Below are positions 42,301-55,265 of a DNA stretch of 64,000 nt, one piece after another. The notes beneath the pieces are model-generated. The model did not search any database and was not told where the DNA came from. It saw only the letters and a program-made list of their open reading frames with translations. The position numbers were made by a program, and so were the translations under genes. Numbering within the stretch: the stretch's first letter is position 1; the number at the start of each line of letters is the position of its first letter. The stretch is from Lumbricus rubellus (taxonomy: Eukaryota; Annelida; Clitellata; Crassiclitellata; Lumbricidae). The stretch lies in NCBI GenBank assembly GCA_945859605.1, contig OX243827.1:21888982-21952981 (forward strand), given 5' to 3'.

Positions 42301-45300
42301 AGAAGTAACAAAATTGCACGTCGGTTCGTTTCCGCGAGCGCTGTAACGACAGAAAAGCCTCGAGAGATTCACTGATGATGCAGATTTTTTCGGTGATGAT
42401 TCGTGTCCGGGTTTTTCCGTGCAGTCGGCGGCCATGACTGCACCGTCGTCGGAAAGCTTCCACGTTCCACCCTGGAAGAAAACACAGCACAACAAGATTT
42501 GAAACAAAGGTGGCTCACCCATGTCAACTGCTAATAAAAGAGTCTAATAGTTGGATGAAGGATGCGGCAGATGATTAATTTGATGTAGTGTAATGTAATG
42601 TAATCAGTCATTGCCATAGGGCCACTCACAAGCATGGCCATTCAGTAGTGCTCCCAGTGCGAGAAACTCAAAAGAAAAACTAGGCCAGCACAGAAAGTGC
42701 CTGTGGCTAGATCCCTTGAAGAGGCGCTATATAAATTCTCAGAATGAATGAACGAATACATGCGTGACTACAAAGTTGAGCAATTGTATGGATAAGCACG
42801 AGAATTTTAGGTAAAAATCACCATTGAATAATTGGAATATGAAACATAACAAGAGAAATATATGGACCTTTAGTTTAGCTCTTCACACACGCATGTACGC
42901 ACACACATACACACACACATGCACAAACAAACACACACACACAAACACACACACACACACATGCACAAACACACAAAAGAGCCATCATTGGGACTGACCT
43001 GTTTGACTTTCTGGAGGTCGGTGGTCTTTGAATCGGTTGAAATGGAAATCTTATTCTTCGATGGACTGAGCAACAGAGGAGTGCTCGCCTTAGAAATTAA
43101 GTCTCTAGAAACAGAGAGACAACAAAAACACATGACTTATAATGATTACCAGATCGCATATACGCCCTCTCACACACAGTCATAAACATACATACACTAA
43201 AAAGTACACAATTTGCATAACTTAACCCTTTTACGACAAACTGTATTTGGTTACCAATACATTTAACTCTTTACTGACTTATGGCATAGGATTCCGATAC
43301 CATCTACTGCACTTTAGCAGGTAAAGGGTGAAGCACAACCCTCATCCTAAAAGGAAGAAAAGAGAGTAAGCTAGCTCAAGGGTAGCGAAGGTCATGAAGT
43401 TTGTGCAACTTCATTTTTCTAAACCTTGGTATATATGAGGATTGGTGCCCAATCCTCTCCCTCGCCATCTCATCTTCCCACTGACCAATGCTGGGTCATT
43501 CCACAGTGGTACTAAATAAATGCAGATAATAAAACGTTGTACTGAGTTGGCAATGCAAATCAGAAAACTCGACAAATATCTACCCACATACAATACACAT
43601 AAAGTATTTCATATGCAACATACTAACAATAAATACCTGCAATATTCGCATAACCGGTTCCAAATCGGTTTCTACAAACAATAACTGGTTTGCCAAAAAA
43701 TCTGACATTAACAACCCTAGTGAGAAATTTAACGAGTAACATCAACTGGCCACTTACAGAACGTTGTAAACGGTGAACCGGTCAACGTGGAAAACGTCCC
43801 CTAGAGGATCGCCTCTACAGTGGACCACTTGAACGTCGTTGACATCGTACAGCTGCCTCTGCTTTATGTATTCTTTGAGGTAATGGCACAGCTATACACA
43901 CCGCAAACACAAGTTCATGTTGTCAGATGTTAAGAGACAGGAATTAATTAACTTAACCCTTTACCGGCCGAAAGCATATGATTTCCAAACTTATTTATTG
44001 TACTTTGGTCGGTAAAGGGTTAAACAGTAAAAGGAACACTTTTAAATGCATTATTCAGCGAGTTTTAGCTATAGATGCACTAATTAGACACAAATCAACA
44101 ATCATGTAACGAACACTAATTTCTGGCTGATCTAGAAAACAACAAGTGGTAACAGTTCCCAGCCAAAGAAAACATTTAAAGATCCCTAGTGCCTACTTTG
44201 AACCAGCCACCATTTATGGGTCATTGACTTTACCAGTAAATCTCTTAAAGCCACAACTCTGACTTCACATAAAAAACAGTTTAATTTAATAATAGCCTGT
44301 TAGTGCTTGCTCATTATGCTCAATCGTACTTCACAATTTGGGAAAAGCTGCACAAATTTTCACAATCTGTTGAAAAATTCAAACCTGTTGAACGGTGTAT
44401 ATCTCGGTATCGCGAACGTATCGTTCTCCCTTAGCACCAACCGTCTTCAGAAGTTTCAGCAGAGCAGGATGAGGAATGAGCTGCAAGCAGAATAACACAC
44501 GAAATCATGCATTATGAAGCTACTGGAAGATATGACATATCTTCATTGCTACAGGAAGATACAAAATATCTTCATAGAGCTCTACAAGAAGGTATGACAT
44601 ATCTTCATCGTTACAGAAGGATATAACAAATCTTCATTGCCACAAGAAGATATAACATATCTTCATCACTACAGAAGGATATGACACATCTTCATGGCTA
44701 TAAGAAGATATGACATATCTTCATCGCTACAGAAGGATATAACAAATCTTCATCGTTACAAGAAGATATAACATATCTTCACAACTATATTCAGATAAAT
44801 TATGACATATCTTCACAGAGCTACAAGACGATATGACATATCTTCACAGCTACAGAAATTTTTAAGACATCGTCCACAGCTACAGGAAGTTAAAACATAC
44901 CTTCACAGCTACACGAAGCTATCTTCACAAGTTCACAGATAAAGGAAAACAAAAAAATATCTTCACAGCTACTTGAAGATATGGCTACAGAAAAAGATTA
45001 CATGTCTCCATAGCTGCACGAACGCATACGAATCAATTGTAGATCTCTGTATAAAATGAATCCACTCAGTAATAAAAAATCTTGCAGCACAGACAAATAC
45101 TTACAAGATTTGGCGAATGCTTGTAGGTTGACGATATGATCTGAGCAAGAGACATCGGTGATTGGCAGGGATTGGACTTCGCTGAAAATCGGTCGCAACT
45201 GTTCGACTAAAAGATCAAATAATCATTCAATGAGATTAATCACATGAAAATAGTCCAAGGTTGATAAGCGTTTCACTTGTAATTTTGCCATCATGTCACT

Positions 45301-47150
45301 GTCACCTGACTATACTGTCCTTACTTCAAACTGTGGTCAAATTGTTCAGGGTTCCCTATTTACCACTTCACAGCAAAGCCTAGTGAGCTACCAGACACAT
45401 AGCAAAAGTAAAATTATAAAAATAAACTATTTGTCACCACGAAACTAGAACACATGTATGCAAAAAAGATAATTTATGATTTTCTTAATAAGTAAACCAC
45501 ATGGTTTGCTTTCAGTACAGTATGGTAGCCAATTGGTTTCATAGATGCCCAGTGTGTGACGCTGAGAGTACATATTTTCACAGTTACAAAAAGATACATA
45601 TAGATCTTCAAAGCTACATGGAGATATGACATATCTTCATGGCTACATTCAAATATGACATATCTTCACAGCTACATAAATATATATGACAAATCTCCAC
45701 AGCTACATGGAGAAATGACATACCTTCAAAGCTACAGGAAGTTTTAACGCATTTTAACAGAGCTACAGGAAGTAATTATAACTCTCAACTGAGGCGGTCA
45801 TGGTTTATATGGACTCTCAGCAAGTCCTTCAAGCACATTTGCTCGGCAACATTAACATTCAGGCGGTACACTCACTTCAGAAGTTCTCTAAATATCAACT
45901 GTAGCTCTGTATTGATTTCCTGTGCTACCGTGCAGAGCTGCAATTATCTCGAGCGCAGCACAGATACATTCAAATTACCATCAAGCTGCACATGACAGAA
46001 GTAAATTACAAGGTAGATCAGACATTATGATGTTTCATCAAAGTAGTGCAATACAAGTTTCAGTCTTTACGGCCTATGGCTAATGAAACTTATGGCCTCT
46101 GGCTAATGAGACTCATGGCTAATGAGACTCATGGCTAATGAGACTTGCACGTAAATGATACCATTGTGTATGTCGACAGCAAGCCGTCATGCGTGCTTCC
46201 GCTAAGTACAGGTGAAGCCAGGAAGCAATTACAACGTCGCACAAAGTCCCAATAAAAACGACGATGATTATGGTATTAGCGAAACAACGGGTGCCTGGAA
46301 AATGACTGATTGTGAAAGAGCGGACGGCAATGACTCAGGACTGCTAATGATGGAAGCTGTATTGATGGAAATAAATGATAATAGAAACGACAATGGAAAT
46401 CCATCCCTTCAATTAAGTACTGCACTCATAAAAGAGAAAATCAGTCAGAAGAGTTTTGTGCATGCATGCTCAAAGCACGAATTTTTAAAGGACTTCACAT
46501 TTTAGTCCATTTAACTGTTCAATGGTCCAGCAATCACTGTACGTAAACGTTTTTTTAGCATACAGGTCTGAATTTCCGTTTCAGACTCCTTTTGTAGACA
46601 TCAAAACTCCATCAAAACATTACAAAAACGTGCATCCCTCTACCCCACCCCACCCCCCACCCAAGTCAACTGTTCCAGTCCAGCTGTACAGCAGAAGTAA
46701 TTTATTCGGTCATTGAAAGATCTGGTTTTGTGATCGAAATATTATAGGCAAATATAAATTATATTAAGCGGCAGTGCCAGCTGCACAATTATTGTGTCAA
46801 GATCATGGAGTTAATCTGCAGGTCGAATTAATTAAATGGTAAGAAGAGATTATAGATTTCAAAGAATTTTTGGCAGGTCATTACGCACGTCAAGAGTAAA
46901 GTAGAAAGGTGAAATGAAATGCCGTGATATGTGGTGGTGCCACCAATGAATATAGACTCGCAAAGACTTGGAAATCCGCCATTTCTGGTTAAGAATTTTA
47001 AAAACCGAGGCTCAGTGAACGAATAAACGCTAGAAGATGCAAAACAAAAATGAAAGAAGTTCGACCACATACCTCAGTCTCAACAGAACTCTGTGAGCTT
47101 GACCTGCTGCCGCTCTTTCGTTTCACAGACAGACGTTCTGCAAGCGCCAT
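38583..47150 (-). CDS. mdm2: MDM2 homologue, E3 ubiquitin ligase (10 coding exons)
   Basis: Coding exons on the minus strand, in order: 47073-47150, 45105-45206, 44385-44480, 43758-43891, 42999-43104, 42210-42471, 41389-41546, 40571-40771, 39970-40077, 38583-39338. All have AG/GT boundaries and consistent phase, giving about 666 residues (human 491). Exons 3-4 encode the SWIB p53-binding domain (LIPHPALLKLLKTVGAKGER; GDPLGDVFHVDRFTVYNV). Exon 6 has a basic NLS-like end. Exons 8-9 are the acidic domain. Exon 10 holds the RanBP2-type zinc finger and the RING. The family ubiquitinates p53 and itself and blocks the p53 transactivation domain. An acceptor (TTTTCAG) directly before the ATG shows that a 5' UTR exon lies upstream. 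Confidence 0.93.
39772..39941. repeat. 17-bp minisatellite in MDM2 intron 9
   Basis: Ten copies of TGTGACCAATTGTGAGG between exons 9 and 10, starting only about 30 bp from the exon 9 donor. Confidence 0.95.
40300..40425. mobile_element. SINE family A tail fragment
   Basis: Matches the non-tRNA tail of the SINE at 14201 ('ccagtcctctccctcgccatctcat ... ctgaactggctagagg'). Inside MDM2 intron 8. Confidence 0.7.
40935..41030. mobile_element. SINE family C tail
   Basis: 'gagcgcctctgagtagtttccttgaagaggcgctatataaat' followed by (TGAA)n. The same tail recurs at 42640-42760, 47270-47345 and 47520-47600, and with a tRNA-like head at 57990-58200. Confidence 0.7.
41681..41932. mobile_element. hAT MITE in MDM2 intron 6, 8-bp TSD
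   Basis: A 252-bp element with inverted ends CAGGGCTGAAAGTG / CACTTTCAGCCCTG and the exact 8-bp duplication GATAATAA on both sides (41673-41680, 41933-41940). The interior has (G)AGACCCGGC-type inverted motifs. No ORF of its own. Confidence 0.92.
42590..42760. mobile_element. SINE family C fragment in MDM2 intron 5
   Basis: 'ctcccagtgcgagaaactc ... cttgaagaggcgctatataaattct' followed by GAATGAATGAACGAA; matches the tail at 40935. Confidence 0.7.
42887..42975. repeat. (CA)n microsatellite in MDM2 intron 5
   Basis: Interrupted CA repeat ending about 25 bp from exon 5. Confidence 0.9.
43262..43330. mobile_element. Degenerate piggyBac-like hairpin MITE
   Basis: Left arm TTTAACTCTTTACTG and right arm CAGGTAAAGGGTGAAG. 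MDM2 intron 4. A half copy lies just before it at 43222. Confidence 0.65.
43437..43500. mobile_element. SINE family A tail fragment
   Basis: 'ggtgcccaatcctctccctcgccatctcat' as in the SINE at 14201. Confidence 0.65.
43953..44023. mobile_element. piggyBac-like hairpin MITE, TTAA ends
   Basis: 71 bp: TTAACCCTTTACCGGCC to GGTCGGTAAAGGGTTAA. MDM2 intron 3. Confidence 0.82.
44518..44985. repeat. Degenerate about 35-bp repeat in MDM2 intron 2
   Basis: A dozen imperfect units of 'cttcatcgctacaagaagatatgacatat'. A second block of the same repeat lies at 45590-45780 in intron 1, on the other side of exon 2. Confidence 0.85.
45590..45780. repeat. Second block of the intron repeat, MDM2 intron 1
   Basis: Same 'agctacatggagatatgacatatcttca' unit as 44518-44985, about five degenerate copies. 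Confidence 0.8.
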
Positions 47151-47264
47151 TCTGAAAATGATGACAATGACCATCACACATAAGAAATGATGACAGACAA
47201 TGACTATCACACATACCCTCTAACGTTATCAACTCTTACATATTAACATTTAACATATCACAGC

Positions 47265-47610
47265 ATTTATTCATTCATTATTTATTTATTCACTATGGAG
47301 ATTTATATATAGCGCTCCTTCAAGGTTACTACTCAGTCAGGAGCACTCCCAACCCAACCTCGACTGAAAAATACTGTTTTAAGGCTGAGATAAAACACAT
47401 CTGAGCAAACCCTAGGCATAAGCCGTATCTATGAGACAGTGGAAGCCCATTCCGTACCAAGGGCCAATAACAGAGAAAGCATGATGCTGTCTAAGAGCAG
47501 TTCATGCTCAAAGACTGAGGAGTCCACTCTGTATTGTATTGTATGAAAACATTTATAAAGCACCTCTACTAGGGTGAACCGTTCAGAGGCGCTCCCAGTG
47601 TGCAAGGCCA
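47265..47610. mobile_element. SINE family C fragments upstream of MDM2 exon 1
   Basis: Two adjacent pieces: 'atatatagcgctccttcaaggttactactca' (near 47300) and 'cattta taaagcacctctactagg...cagaggcgctcccagtg' (near 47545). They lie between the first coding exon and the inferred 5' UTR exon. Confidence 0.65.
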
Positions 47611-48039
47611 CGAGAGAAAAAAAAACCTGAGTGGAAGAACATACAGCACAATGCCCCTGTACAACCAACGTAGACTCGTAGAGTCATTTTATCATTTTAC
47701 CATTTATCAAATACTGCACATGTATAATCATAGACTGCATATATACATATCATACATATGTGTGTTTGTTGTGTGTGTGCGTCTGTGCATGCATGTAGGT
47801 GCGTACCTCCATCACGAGCAAACAGATGCATTAATGAATTATGCATGACTACATGCTAGTTCGCTCGGACCAGTAACCACTGCATTACCAACGTCACATT
47901 ATCTGCTACAGCGATGGAACCTCATTCATGGATATGGATGAATGGACGGATGAATGCAATTCGTGCGTGCGTGAACAGATAGGAAACTTTTTTGCAGGTT
48001 TCATTTCATCTACATCTCATATTCGCTCCACCTTGTCTT

Positions 48040-48310
48040 GCTTATAAATCAATATAACATTGCTTATAAATCACTATGTTGCTTATAAATCAATATGTTG
48101 CTTATAAATCAATACATGTTGCTTATAAATCAATACATGTTGCTTATAAATCAATATGATGTTTCTAAATCAATATGATGTTTCTAAATCAATATGATGA
48201 ACATTTCTAAATCAATACCATGCATTTATAAATCAATATGTTGCTATGAAATCAGTATGTTACTTCTACATCAATACATTGCACATAACCAATTGATATG
48301 TTGCTCAAAA
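48040..48310. repeat. About 20-bp degenerate minisatellite
   Basis: Roughly a dozen units of 'gttgcttataaatcaatat'. Confidence 0.88.
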
Positions 48311-48864
48311 ATCACCGTGACAACAGCAATTAGTTCTACAGGCCAAGTATTCTAACACCTACTCATCATATAATTACTTTCTAAAAAATACCCCAGCACC
48401 AGCGCTGATACATGTCGTTTTTCTGGCCATTCAGCAACCAGGTTATGTACAACAGGAAAAGACAGGCAGATAGTACAATACATAAAACAACAGCTTACCT
48501 TACACTACCACAAAAATAGTCTCTTTAACGTTCAATCCCACACAATGTTTAATCCAACATAAGTAAATGTGAGTCTCCTCCAGCAATAATGAGCTTTCTG
48601 AATGTCGTTGATCACTGTGCTCGAAACAGCCCCAACCAACCACAGGGCCTTAAGGCCGAATTAACTACGGTAGTAATCCAGACAATACTGGCTTGGACTT
48701 GTTTACAATCCAAAAACTCTCCAAGTCAATAAACCCATATGCTGATTGGCAAATAAGCAAGCAAAAAGGTATCCAGGCACCGTGATCACGCAGATGTAAC
48801 TTCGTCAGAAACTATACTTTTTAAAAATAACTGATCTAAATGATTAGTTGCTGTTATAACACAC

Positions 48865-48937
48865 ATAAATAGCGACGACCTCCTTCTCTAGACTTGGGAC
48901 TGGCACCACCAGAGAACGGGCAGTGGTAGAATTCAAG
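48865..48937 (+). mobile_element. Repeat family B core fragment
   Basis: 'cgacgacctccttctctagacttgggactggcacc...gggcagtgg' matches the family B core at 33150. Confidence 0.6.
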
Positions 48938-49199
48938 AAAAATCATAGCAGATCATCATTATATAAGCTGTCTCATACGTTGGAATTGACATAATATATG
49001 ATTTTTGAAAGTACAAAAGGGCGCTATAAAAAATAGGTTAGCAGCAGCACGGGCTGCAGCAACAAGTATACTAATGAATATCATACTGACCTCAAACGAT
49101 GTCAGACTTCAGACGACAAAGTAATCACTCCGCATCTGATAATAATAATTATTAAATCTTGCAGGACAATTATTATATTCAGAAGCGCGGAAAGTTATG

Positions 49200-49770
49200 C
49201 AAACCGATCATTTTTTCTCTCCATTCCAATAAATCAACACAGTACGCAGGCTTCCGTATGCGATCGCGCCATTACCAGTCAAACAGTCCGCTCACGAAAA
49301 TAGTCCGCACTTTAAAATAATTCAGAGAAAAAACCACTTAATTTTCGGTAAATAACATTTTAAATAACTTAATAAAATATGATTAAGCTCTTTATAGGTG
49401 TTATTCGAGAGATAATATTCAGATTTTAGTATGAGTTATTTATATCGTTGATATCAATGCGCCGTGCGCTGCAGCTGGCAAAACATGTTCAGACACGAAA
49501 ATCATTAATTGACAAGAGAGTAACGTGCTTCCTCCCTTCCTTCCGCTCGTTCGTCCGTCCAATAATGGAGTTGGGATTAAAGTGGCGCGTGACCATCAAG
49601 CACCCAGCAATAGCGGCGAGGATGTTATTTAGTCAGCCCATCGACAAAAGGGGCGTTCGAACAAAGGCGCTTTGTCAGCGGGACGCTATTGTTGTTTCGG
49701 AGAAACAATGGCAGCGGACGGCGGACTTAACCAGTTCGTAACAATGAAAAGTCGGGACGGCGTCTATGTA
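49200..49770. promoter_or_regulatory. CpG-richer candidate promoter region
   Basis: Compared with its surroundings this stretch is rich in CG dinucleotides (for example gcgatcgcgcc, gtggcgcgtg, gcggacggcgg). MDM2 (minus) and SAMD8 (plus) both need an upstream non-coding first exon, because each start codon directly follows a splice acceptor. This region lies between them. A p53-type half-site AAACATGTTC sits at 49481-49490. Assignment as promoter is inference; no transcription start can be seen. Confidence 0.3.
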
Positions 49771-50694
49771 ATGGGGCGGTTTGTATAGAACAGCTGCGCT
49801 GCTTTTAGAAGCATCTAATTGAAAACAAAAAGCCACAGCAGGGTCCTCGATAATCACTTGAGGAAAACAATAAACCCTATAGACTTTTTATAGACTGTAA
49901 GGTTAATTAAATCACCATTATGTTAAAGCATTATGTTCACTGCCATAATTGTAGGCCTACAATGGTTTGTATGGTTCTTGAGAAAATAAATTAATAATAA
50001 TAAAAATTGATCGCCAGTTGATTAGGCCTACTTTAAAGCCTAATTAGCCCAGCCTATAAGAGATCAAGTAGGCTATCAGTAGGGTATTTTGAGGGAAGGA
50101 TTTAGGGTAATGTCTCTGGCACAAAGAGCAGATCAGCAGGTAGGCCCCGCGGAATCTCGCCCTCTACTCTCGCATAGGGAAAACTTTGTTCGGTAGATGG
50201 CGTTGGTAAAATGAATAGTTGAACCAGGATCGTCGCCTTGCATGGCTGCCAGACAGTTAAATTCGACTCCTGGAGTAACTTGTGAAGTTGTGATAGATTC
50301 GTTCATACTATGAATTGTTATCATACGGCGTCGATCAATGTCAGTGTGAAACAGTAAATGATCAGTTTAAAGTTTCTACACAGGCTATAATGCAGCAACA
50401 CATAATATTAATATTATATTACAGTAATAGGCTATAATATATGTGGCAGCACTGTTGAAGTTCGCACCATAATGGCTACTGGTAAATTTTGAGGTGAGTA
50501 GCCTATATAGCCTATAGGCCTATGCTGACCGGGAGAAAACCGACATTTTTGGCGAGAAAATTGGCCTACTGACCAGGGACGTAACTAGGATTTTTCGTTT
50601 GGGGGGGCTTAAGCCTTAAGTATGACCAGTGCTTAAAGTGTAAAAAAACAATCGCCAGGACGATTGTAATTGGTCGTGAGTGGCGGCGCCGAAG

Positions 50695-50894
50695 NNNNNN
50701 NNNNNNNNNNNNNNNNNNNNNNNNNNNNNNNNNNNNNNNNNNNNNNNNNNNNNNNNNNNNNNNNNNNNNNNNNNNNNNNNNNNNNNNNNNNNNNNNNNNN
50801 NNNNNNNNNNNNNNNNNNNNNNNNNNNNNNNNNNNNNNNNNNNNNNNNNNNNNNNNNNNNNNNNNNNNNNNNNNNNNNNNNNNNNNNNNNNNNN
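50695..50894. other. Assembly gap, 200 N
   Basis: Exactly 200 N, a scaffolding placeholder. A 26-bp sequence 347 bp to the left (50548-50573) is repeated with one mismatch directly after the gap (50895-50920). Confidence 0.99.
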
Positions 50895-50920
50895 TTTGGC
50901 GAGAAAATAGGCCTACTGAC

Positions 50921-52190
50921 GACCTTTTTTAGTCATCAGGCCAAATCTTCAGAAAATGTACGCAATTTCCCGTTCGAAAAGCTGAGGACTTTTTTTAGTC
51001 ATTCGCTCACAATTTCAGTACAATACATCTAAATAACAGCGTGTACCCTGCTTTACCCGCTTTTCCCGCGTATAGGCTACTCTGGTTTTCGGGAGGTGAG
51101 TATACGATGCCCTTTTTTCTCGGAGGTGATTAGGCTATATATTCGCGTTGTATACCCGCGTATAGCCTACCCTCGTACAGCCCTGGTGACATCAGTAAAT
51201 CGTAGGCCTAAATTTTAGAGAATGGGAAGTACACGGATGGTTATTTAGACTAATTTATGCGGTCGATGGTTTTTTTGGAATAGGAAGGTGCGGGCCAAAG
51301 TATTACAGGCCTAGACGATTAGGGCCTAGGCCTACTGCATGGGGGAAGTAGGCCTATCTAGACAGGTATGGTCCTTGTCCCATTCATAGATTATAGGCTC
51401 TCACTCAGACAGTCTACAGGCCTACCCTTCGCGGTTTCTCGGGCATAATAGGCTACATATGACCCTTTGGGTAGGGTCAATTGCCACTACTGCTACGCAG
51501 GCCCAATGTCAAGTGGGCCTCTGCGGTCTACTAAACTTGTAAGCCCATTCATAAATTCGTTTAACCAGAGCGGATAGCCGCGGGGACTATTTCGACAGAG
51601 CACACACACGCAAACGCCGCACAGCGGAAAAGGAAACGGGCACTTGAAACGCTCAACGTTACCTGAAGGATGTGCAAACAGATTCTCAACGTCCTGTTCT
51701 GATTGGTCGCGTAATCCGATAAAATCCTAGAAGGTCCTTTCCGCCGCTTTCTTCTTAGGTTCTTAAGACGGCTGAGTGTCGTTCAACCAAAACGTCAGCT
51801 GCGCAGGATGCCATGCCACACGTGACAGCAGCTCGATCTTATAATAATTATTATGGCACGTACGTGCAGCCCCTCCGTGTGCAATGTACAATACGCACAA
51901 TACAATAATAATACTGGTGTGATACTCTGGAAGTTGGAAAAATAAGGCATAGGCTATTGGTTTGTATTGTATCATTGTATGAATGATACACGTGTAGGGT
52001 CTACAAAAATCGGGCACACTGTGAAAACGTACGGGATCATACTATTGACTTTACTTTCCACATTTCACATCTAAGCGGCTAAGCCCGACCCCTACCTTAC
52101 GGCTTTTCAACATGATTTATATTAGGCCTAAGCGAATATATACATGTAGGCTATGTGCCCTATGTAGGCATATAAATACTAAGCTTATGC
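50921..52190. other. Non-coding, no gene recognised
   Basis: Intergenic sequence with many TAGGCCTA palindromes and no supported ORF. Confidence 0.55.
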
Positions 52191-52191
52191 T

Positions 52192-52314
<123 letters not shown>

Positions 52315-52717
52315 GATCGCTACGCATTCATATTAGGCCTAAACAAATTATAGGCCCTATATGCATGCATATTAATACTATATACATAGAGTATTAGGCC
52401 TAAGATCGATATAGGCATTGTCCCAGTGGGAGTTACAGAGTCTATAGTCCCGGCCGCTGCTTCACATAATTATAGTCTCCTAAACAATAGGCTGCTGTAT
52501 CATCCTCCCATGAACGTCTACCGTCTACTTGAGCACGTGGCAGGTGGTGGAGCGGCCAACGCGTTTAGTCGGCTTCCCACTTTTGCGACAATGATTCGAA
52601 CCTTGGGCTCATTGTCGAGAGCTATCTCAAATGGAGTTAAAGGACGCATGTCAAAATGGTCCCTGCTATTATAATAATATGAACCCATTCATTGTTTGCG
52701 AATGGTAGAGACTATAA

Positions 52718-52718
52718 G

Positions 52719-52757
<39 letters not shown>
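52718..52757. repeat. (TA)n microsatellite
   Basis: Perfect TA array. Flanks from 52310 to 55255 show no supported coding sequence. Confidence 0.92.
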
Positions 52758-52760
<3 letters not shown>

Positions 52761-55265
52761 TGCACTAAAGGCGTAGACCAAGTCCCCTCGAGCACAACAT
52801 ACTGACACCTAATTTGAAGGCTGGGTTAGGCCTAGCTATCATAGGTCTAAATTGCGAGCCTTTATTTGAAGCAACAATTTAAGGAAAATTTATTTTGGGT
52901 TTTTCCGTTTCGGGGTTTTCCACTGGACATGGTCGCAAATTAGGCCTACATGTATAGTTTTAAAATGCGGAAATAATTTATCGGGGAAATTTATCGGTGG
53001 AGTGGGTTGAACACGTAGGCCTAGTCTCCCCCCTAAACAACCGCTCATGGATCCATCAACCAAACTTTACGCCAAGAGCTATCTCTTTCTATATCACGAC
53101 CCTTTGTTCAAACTCGAAACACTGATTATCTGCCACAAATCTTATAGGTTTATCAGATTACTCCTAGGCCTACACCTACACTGCCTCAAGGGGTCCGCTG
53201 CTTCAACTTTACGCGCCATTCTGCCTGGCCGAACCGTTTCAATCAAGATCTGGAACAAATTTTGCCCCACCCACCGATTGTGCTTTGTCTGTGTAAGTAA
53301 ATAAGTAAGTAAGTAGGTAGGTAAGCAGTTTCGTTTATTCAATAATCAAGTTGACACACCGCAACTAGTAACGTACAGTAAGCCTATGGAGTAGGCTAAT
53401 GCAGTGCAGTAGCCTACAGAACATGAAAAAAGTACGATTGTTTAAAAAATACTGGCATTGTTACAAATGCTCCTATGCGCAGAGCAGAGAAAACTAGTAG
53501 GCCAGATGTGCTTGTACAAGACCATTGGGATTAAATTATTCCTTTTGTCCTTAGTTGGCAAATCAAAGTCACGTGGACCCGGTTTTGGAGCACAGAGACG
53601 TTTGAACGGTTTGATCTTAGGAGGGAAAATTCCAACAGTTGACAGCCAACAACAAGCTTTTCTCTGCCTTCTTAATCGTCTCCTCAACTCAAGGCGAATT
53701 AAGCAAACGGTAGTAAGCCCATTTTCTTCACAAGTCTCGTTTCTGTCAATCCTGTGTGTAATTTGATAATTATAGGCGTCATTGCAAATTGCATTCACGA
53801 TGCTACGATTACGATTAGAGCCTGTAGGGCTGTAGGCCTATGCTGCGTGGGCTAAGTATGACCACATATAGTAGTATACTATAATTATGTGGTATGACTG
53901 TGTACAGTAGGCTAAGTAGAATGTACACGTGCCGTTTACAATGACGAATGCGAAAAATAGCCTACTGATATTGCCATTACAAAGCTGGCTTACTGATCAT
54001 GCTAGAGAACCGGTTGGAACTGACGTCATACATAAAGCTACATTCGTTCATCTTTTGAACAAAAGATTCATGTTTAGGCCTACAGGAATGGAAACGAGAG
54101 AAAAGGTTTATGACCAGCGAGCCGCCACGCCTAAATTTTATATCGGATATGTATGAACAGGTTATGCTCTATACACAGAGCTTTTAACTCTGCAAAAGCA
54201 GTTATTTATTGGTTTTTAAATTTATTTTAGTCTAATGTAGCAAACTCCGAAACATTTGATGTTTGAAAAGGTTTTTGTTTTCAGACCACCAGAGGCGCTG
54301 CTGTGCTTGTGGTTCATCTTGTCATATGATATTTTAATTAGGATATTTCCGGTGCAGCGTAATTAAGTCTAGTTATTTTGGACCAAGGAACGAATAATTT
54401 TCGCCAAAGATGACTACTAACTTGTCGATTTCAAATTTGGAAGGGTTATTATGAGAAATTCGAGAAAGGTGCTAATTATTTCCTGTTTGAATTCTCAATG
54501 TTTTGAATATTAACAATACTTTTCCCAAGCGGCGTGTATATAGATTAGCCGCTTGTTAGTCACGCGTTATTTATAATAGTGCGACTAATTTTTAAAAGTT
54601 TAATTACGATTATGAATAATGGTTGTGTGAGCTGGCACATGATTTGGGGCTTCTAATTGACCCCACGTGATTACGATGAAGATCGTTAAACGCCTCTGAT
54701 TCAACTGTAGATATCAACCTTGGACATAAAACCCAGATTAAAATGTATAGGAAGTAGTGTATACATAATAATTGATAGTATCATTGTAAAATTTGAATAT
54801 ATTCCCGAGTACATAAATTCTAAACTTTTGACAAAATAATAAAATTTCAATTGTGGTTATGACATGTTAATAGCGCAGTCTCGTTGTGCCGCGAATTGTG
54901 AATTCGTACTGCACGTGCCGACTGTTCTCTTTAAATATAAACTATTCTGTTTCTGTTCTCAACTTCTCATTTACCTCCTCTGTATGACAAGACTTTTAGT
55001 TGGTTTAATTATATCCAGTTGTCACATATTTGTTAATTTTTACACCTTAATAAAAAATTTAACTGGAATGTATTTGCCTTTAATAAAATTAAAGCACCAG
55101 ACTGAAAACACGAAAGCAGTGGGAAAAGACTTCAAAGTAACCTGCAATTTTAGAATACAACAGTAGATTTAAATTATATGTTGTTATTTTAGTGTATTGT
55201 TTTTTTCTGTCTTTCGTTATGACCCAATTCAATAAATAATATTGCCATTGTCTTTTTAGAGAACA

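Noticed and set aside
49708..49790. Short ORF starting ATGGCAGCGGACGG in the CpG-rich region as a first coding exon
   Set aside because: Only 26 codons, no convincing donor in phase with a downstream exon; SAMD8 has its own conserved ATG after a splice acceptor.
50670..51032. ORF crossing the N gap
   Set aside because: Composed mostly of unknown bases; no evidence of coding.
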